Both the position numbers and the translations under genes were made by a program. A stretch of DNA of 64,000 nt from contig OY759218.1 in NCBI GenBank assembly GCA_963662175.1, positions 19,000,480-19,064,479 on the forward strand, written 5' to 3'. Shown in pieces: positions 61,835 to 64,000 of this stretch (positions are counted from its first letter, which is position 1; each line of letters opens with the position of its first letter). Source of the DNA: Aradus depressus (lineage: Eukaryota > Arthropoda > Insecta > Hemiptera > Aradidae). The notes beneath the pieces were generated by a model that saw only the letters and a list, made by a program, of their open reading frames with translations, was not told where the DNA came from and made no database searches.

Positions 61835-62505
61835 ATATATGGTGGGCTGATGTTTTACACCTAGGGACCTAAGCATCCAGTGCTCTTATCCCTTCCCTGG
61901 AAGCGCTGGGCTTCCCCCTTATTTTATTACCTGTATGTTTATACTACCTAAAGCAAGTTCTTCATAGAGTGTTCAGTCTCTCAGTTTCCTTAATGAACCT
62001 GAGAATGCTCTCGTGGTCCAATCTTCTAAAATCCTCCTCTGCGATTACATCTTCATCAAAGATGTGGAATCTCGTTCGCGCGTATCCCGAGCAGATACCC
62101 AGGAAGTGTGCCGCCGTCTCGTTTTCCTCCCCACATCTATCGCAGGTAGAACTGTCCTTGACTCCTACAGTGTGCAGGTGTCTATTGAACAGAACATCTT
62201 TGACTGTCTGCTTGTGTTTTTTCTCTCCATGACTGCTCCAAATGGTCTCTAGTCCACTTTTTAATCCGGGTTCAGTACATCTCCCGTGATATTCCTAGTA
62301 TAGGCTCTGGCCTCATGAAGACCATACTTGAACCTTCCTTGGCTAGTCGGTCCCGGGAACCCAGCAGAGTCCAACTTCCTTGTAGTTTCCTATGGTGTTT
62401 AACTGATTTGCGCACTGCCTTAGTAGCTTTGATCAGATTTCAGCGCTAGCAAGTGCTTGGAGATATCGGAGAAGATTTTCACCTCCTCCATGTCACGATT
62501 CACAG
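61835..62505 (-). mobile_element. I/LOA/R1-like LINE 3' end with RNase H remnant
   Basis: The 3' text (atatatggtgggctgatgtt; agtgctcttatcccttccct) matches 5995-6100. The coding part on the minus strand keeps the CCHC-like tail in damaged form. Further upstream it reads SWTLLGSRDRLAKEGSSMVF followed by PEPILGISREM. This corresponds to the end of an RNase H domain (the stretch with A/N-x-LAREGS) and shows that the family has RNase H, as I/LOA/R1-type LINEs can. Stops and deletions disable it. Confidence 0.85.
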
Positions 62506-62517
62506 ACAGAATTCTTT

Positions 62518-63003
62518 AATTCCACAGCTATACGAATTATAGGGAAAGTTATGTCAAATATGCGTTGCTGAGTTATCAACGGAATTTTCATGTTTTCCGA
62601 CACTCTGATCCCAAAAATGAATAAAAAATTCTGTCAGTCTGTGTGTCTATATACGCTTCCAGAATCCCATAAGGACGACACCTACTGGTTTTTAACTAAA
62701 TAAGACAAAGGAAAGGATGAGATAAGCTTAACACAGAAACTCTAATAACTGCCGTGACATTGACATGAAATTCTATATTTCAATTCAAAACCTCACAAGA
62801 ATGGCACATTACCCTTGAGGGAAGGGGGAGCAGACATGGAGATCGACTCAAATACCCTAATAACTGCCGATGTAATGAATGTATCGACACAACATTTAGT
62901 ATGAGGATTCAGAAGCTACATTGTGAGTTAAATATTGAGTTTGAGCCCAAGCATCCATTGACTGTTGGTTAATTCGTGCTGGGGAAGTACATAGTCGATG
63001 ATA
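62518..63003 (+). repeat. Family A copy, nearly full length
   Basis: CACAGCTATACGAATTATAG and GGAAAGTTATGTC start it. Modules run through cataaggacgacacctactg, aactgccgatgtaatgaatg and tatcgacacaacatttagta. GTGCTGGGGAAGTACATAGT and CGATGATACC end it. Confidence 0.78.
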
Positions 63004-63009
63004 CCTGTA

Positions 63010-63270
63010 GTATAATGAAGTATTGTATTCGTGCAAAGATCCGAGATCGAGTTTTCTACGGATTTTAGGTTTCAAGGCCCTCTGAATTCGTTTTGTCCGC
63101 GATGATGTCAGTGCGTCTGGGCGTATGTGATGGGAACTTTGTGAGCGTTCTACCGAAAAAACGGTAGTAGCTATGGACTTGAAATTCGAAATGATGTCTG
63201 TCATAATAAGGGGTCCTCAGATTTGAAATCAGACCAATACGAACAAAGTTAAAGCTCCCCAAAGAACGAT
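63010..63270 (-). repeat. Family B outer part, minus orientation
   Basis: gatccgagatcgagttttct, acggattttaggtttcaagg and gggaactttgtgagcgttct match 12555-12660. Confidence 0.55.
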
Positions 63271-63715
63271 CAACAAATTTCTTTAGGAAATATTTCCAGT
63301 AACGGTATTGGTGAGAGGGTGAAGACATAGGGTAGAGGGTGAGAGACAGCGGCAGAGGTGAGTAATCAGCGATTCCAAGGCCTTCTAGAGTCAGGTCCAC
63401 TATTCACGGTATATCGGTGTGGGAAACATGGGCGCTGCTATCTTGCATTTTGCTCCTTTGCGCTAAAACATACCTATTCACTCTACTATGAATGATTAGT
63501 AGAGCACTAAATATGTTTAAATATCGAGATCGAGGGCTAAGGGGTGGAAACTGCCTCCCCCAATAGCGGACGCCCAAGGCTCGAATCCAAATATTGACAG
63601 CAAGCAAACTACCATAATGGTTGGTTTGAACAAATCATTACGACCCATCCCCATTTCTGTGACCACAGTCAATCTGCTTTCGATTGGGTCACTGATAAAA
63701 GGGGATGTTCCAGTG
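63271..63715. other. No recognised feature
   Basis: Two minus frames (63065-63400, 63404-63607) have no domain I know. Confidence 0.4.
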
Positions 63716-63721
63716 GCTGTT

Positions 63722-63818
63722 TTCCATTGGCGGGACCCTTGGCCCGTGATGTAGGGCCCTAGGCCGTCATGTGGGACCCTCGGCCCGTCATGTGGGACCC
63801 TTGGCCCGTCATGTGGGA
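63722..63818. repeat. Tandem array, about 20-21-bp unit, about 5 copies
   Basis: The unit is GGGACCCTTGGCCCGTCATG plus T, with single-base changes (cccttgg / cccgtgatg / ccctcgg). Confidence 0.88.
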
Positions 63819-64000
63819 ATATGGCACCTGCTTTTTTCTCATTGAAGCAACATTACTGAAACTTTCAAGAGGTGTTCTTCTTATTGGATCCTGGATTCAT
63901 TTCCTCGAGAACAAGCCACGATTTGAAAGAATGAACATTTTTATAAATTAAATATGTGTTAATTGGAGAAATTCAAGCGTATATAATATAGTCAAACCTT
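63819..64000. other. No recognised feature; window edge
   Basis: A short open frame runs from the array (63769-63951) and has no domain. Confidence 0.35.

Overview
The window looks like repeat-rich, AT-rich nuclear DNA of an insect. I found no intact host gene, no rRNA gene, no free-standing tRNA gene and no CRISPR array. The reasons for calling it an insect are indirect. Several copies of a tRNA-derived SINE end in runs of CCTAA, the complement of the insect telomeric unit TTAGG. The LINE remnants are of Jockey, I/LOA/R1-like, RTE-like and CR1-like type, and the DNA transposons are hAT and pogo/Tc1-mariner-like. A hemipteran is my guess, not something the sequence proves. All open reading frames are short; the longest recognisable ones are decayed LINE 3' ends or tandem repeats that happen to be open.

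The commonest element is one I cannot classify, called Family A here. About 40 full, partial or interrupted copies lie on both strands from about 0.6 kb to 63 kb. It begins with a hairpin of the form ACTTCCCC..TATAC-GAA-GTATA-GGGGAAGT. It contains repeated internal modules and ends in GGGGAAGTACATTGCCGGTGA followed by TTCACCGACGAC. A second dispersed family (Family B) carries TTGGGGCGCTATAACTTTGG. A third (Family F) is rich in GTCCAGTC. A fourth (Family G) carries CTGATGATGGGACG..CGTCCCGAAAC.

Layout: 0-5.5 kb is Family B/A, a GC-rich fragment, a 39-bp tandem array and a SINE. 5.9-9.7 kb is Family A with LINE insertions and an 86-bp satellite-like array. 10-17 kb is Families G, B and A with a LINE tail carrying a 66-bp array. 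18-24 kb is retroelement tails, a CR1-like fragment and SINEs. 24.3-31.4 kb is a TA-flanked MITE, Family F, SINEs and a 170-bp LINE tail with a clean target duplication. 32.6-36 kb is the clearest DNA-transposon region: a MITE with an RTE-like LINE inside it, then a hAT element with a BED-finger remnant inside a Family A copy, then a second hAT-like element. 36-43 kb is Family A, RTE-like and Jockey fragments and Family G. 43.3-46.2 kb is the largest stretch without recognised repeats. 47-57 kb holds five tandem arrays, two more Jockey fragments, an intact SINE and a second MITE. 57-64 kb holds Jockey, I/LOA-like LINE ends and Family A.

The window reads as a record of nested insertion. In several places the target-site duplications are readable, so the order of events can be given: Family A and MITE copies are older, and LINEs, SINEs and the hAT element landed in them later.
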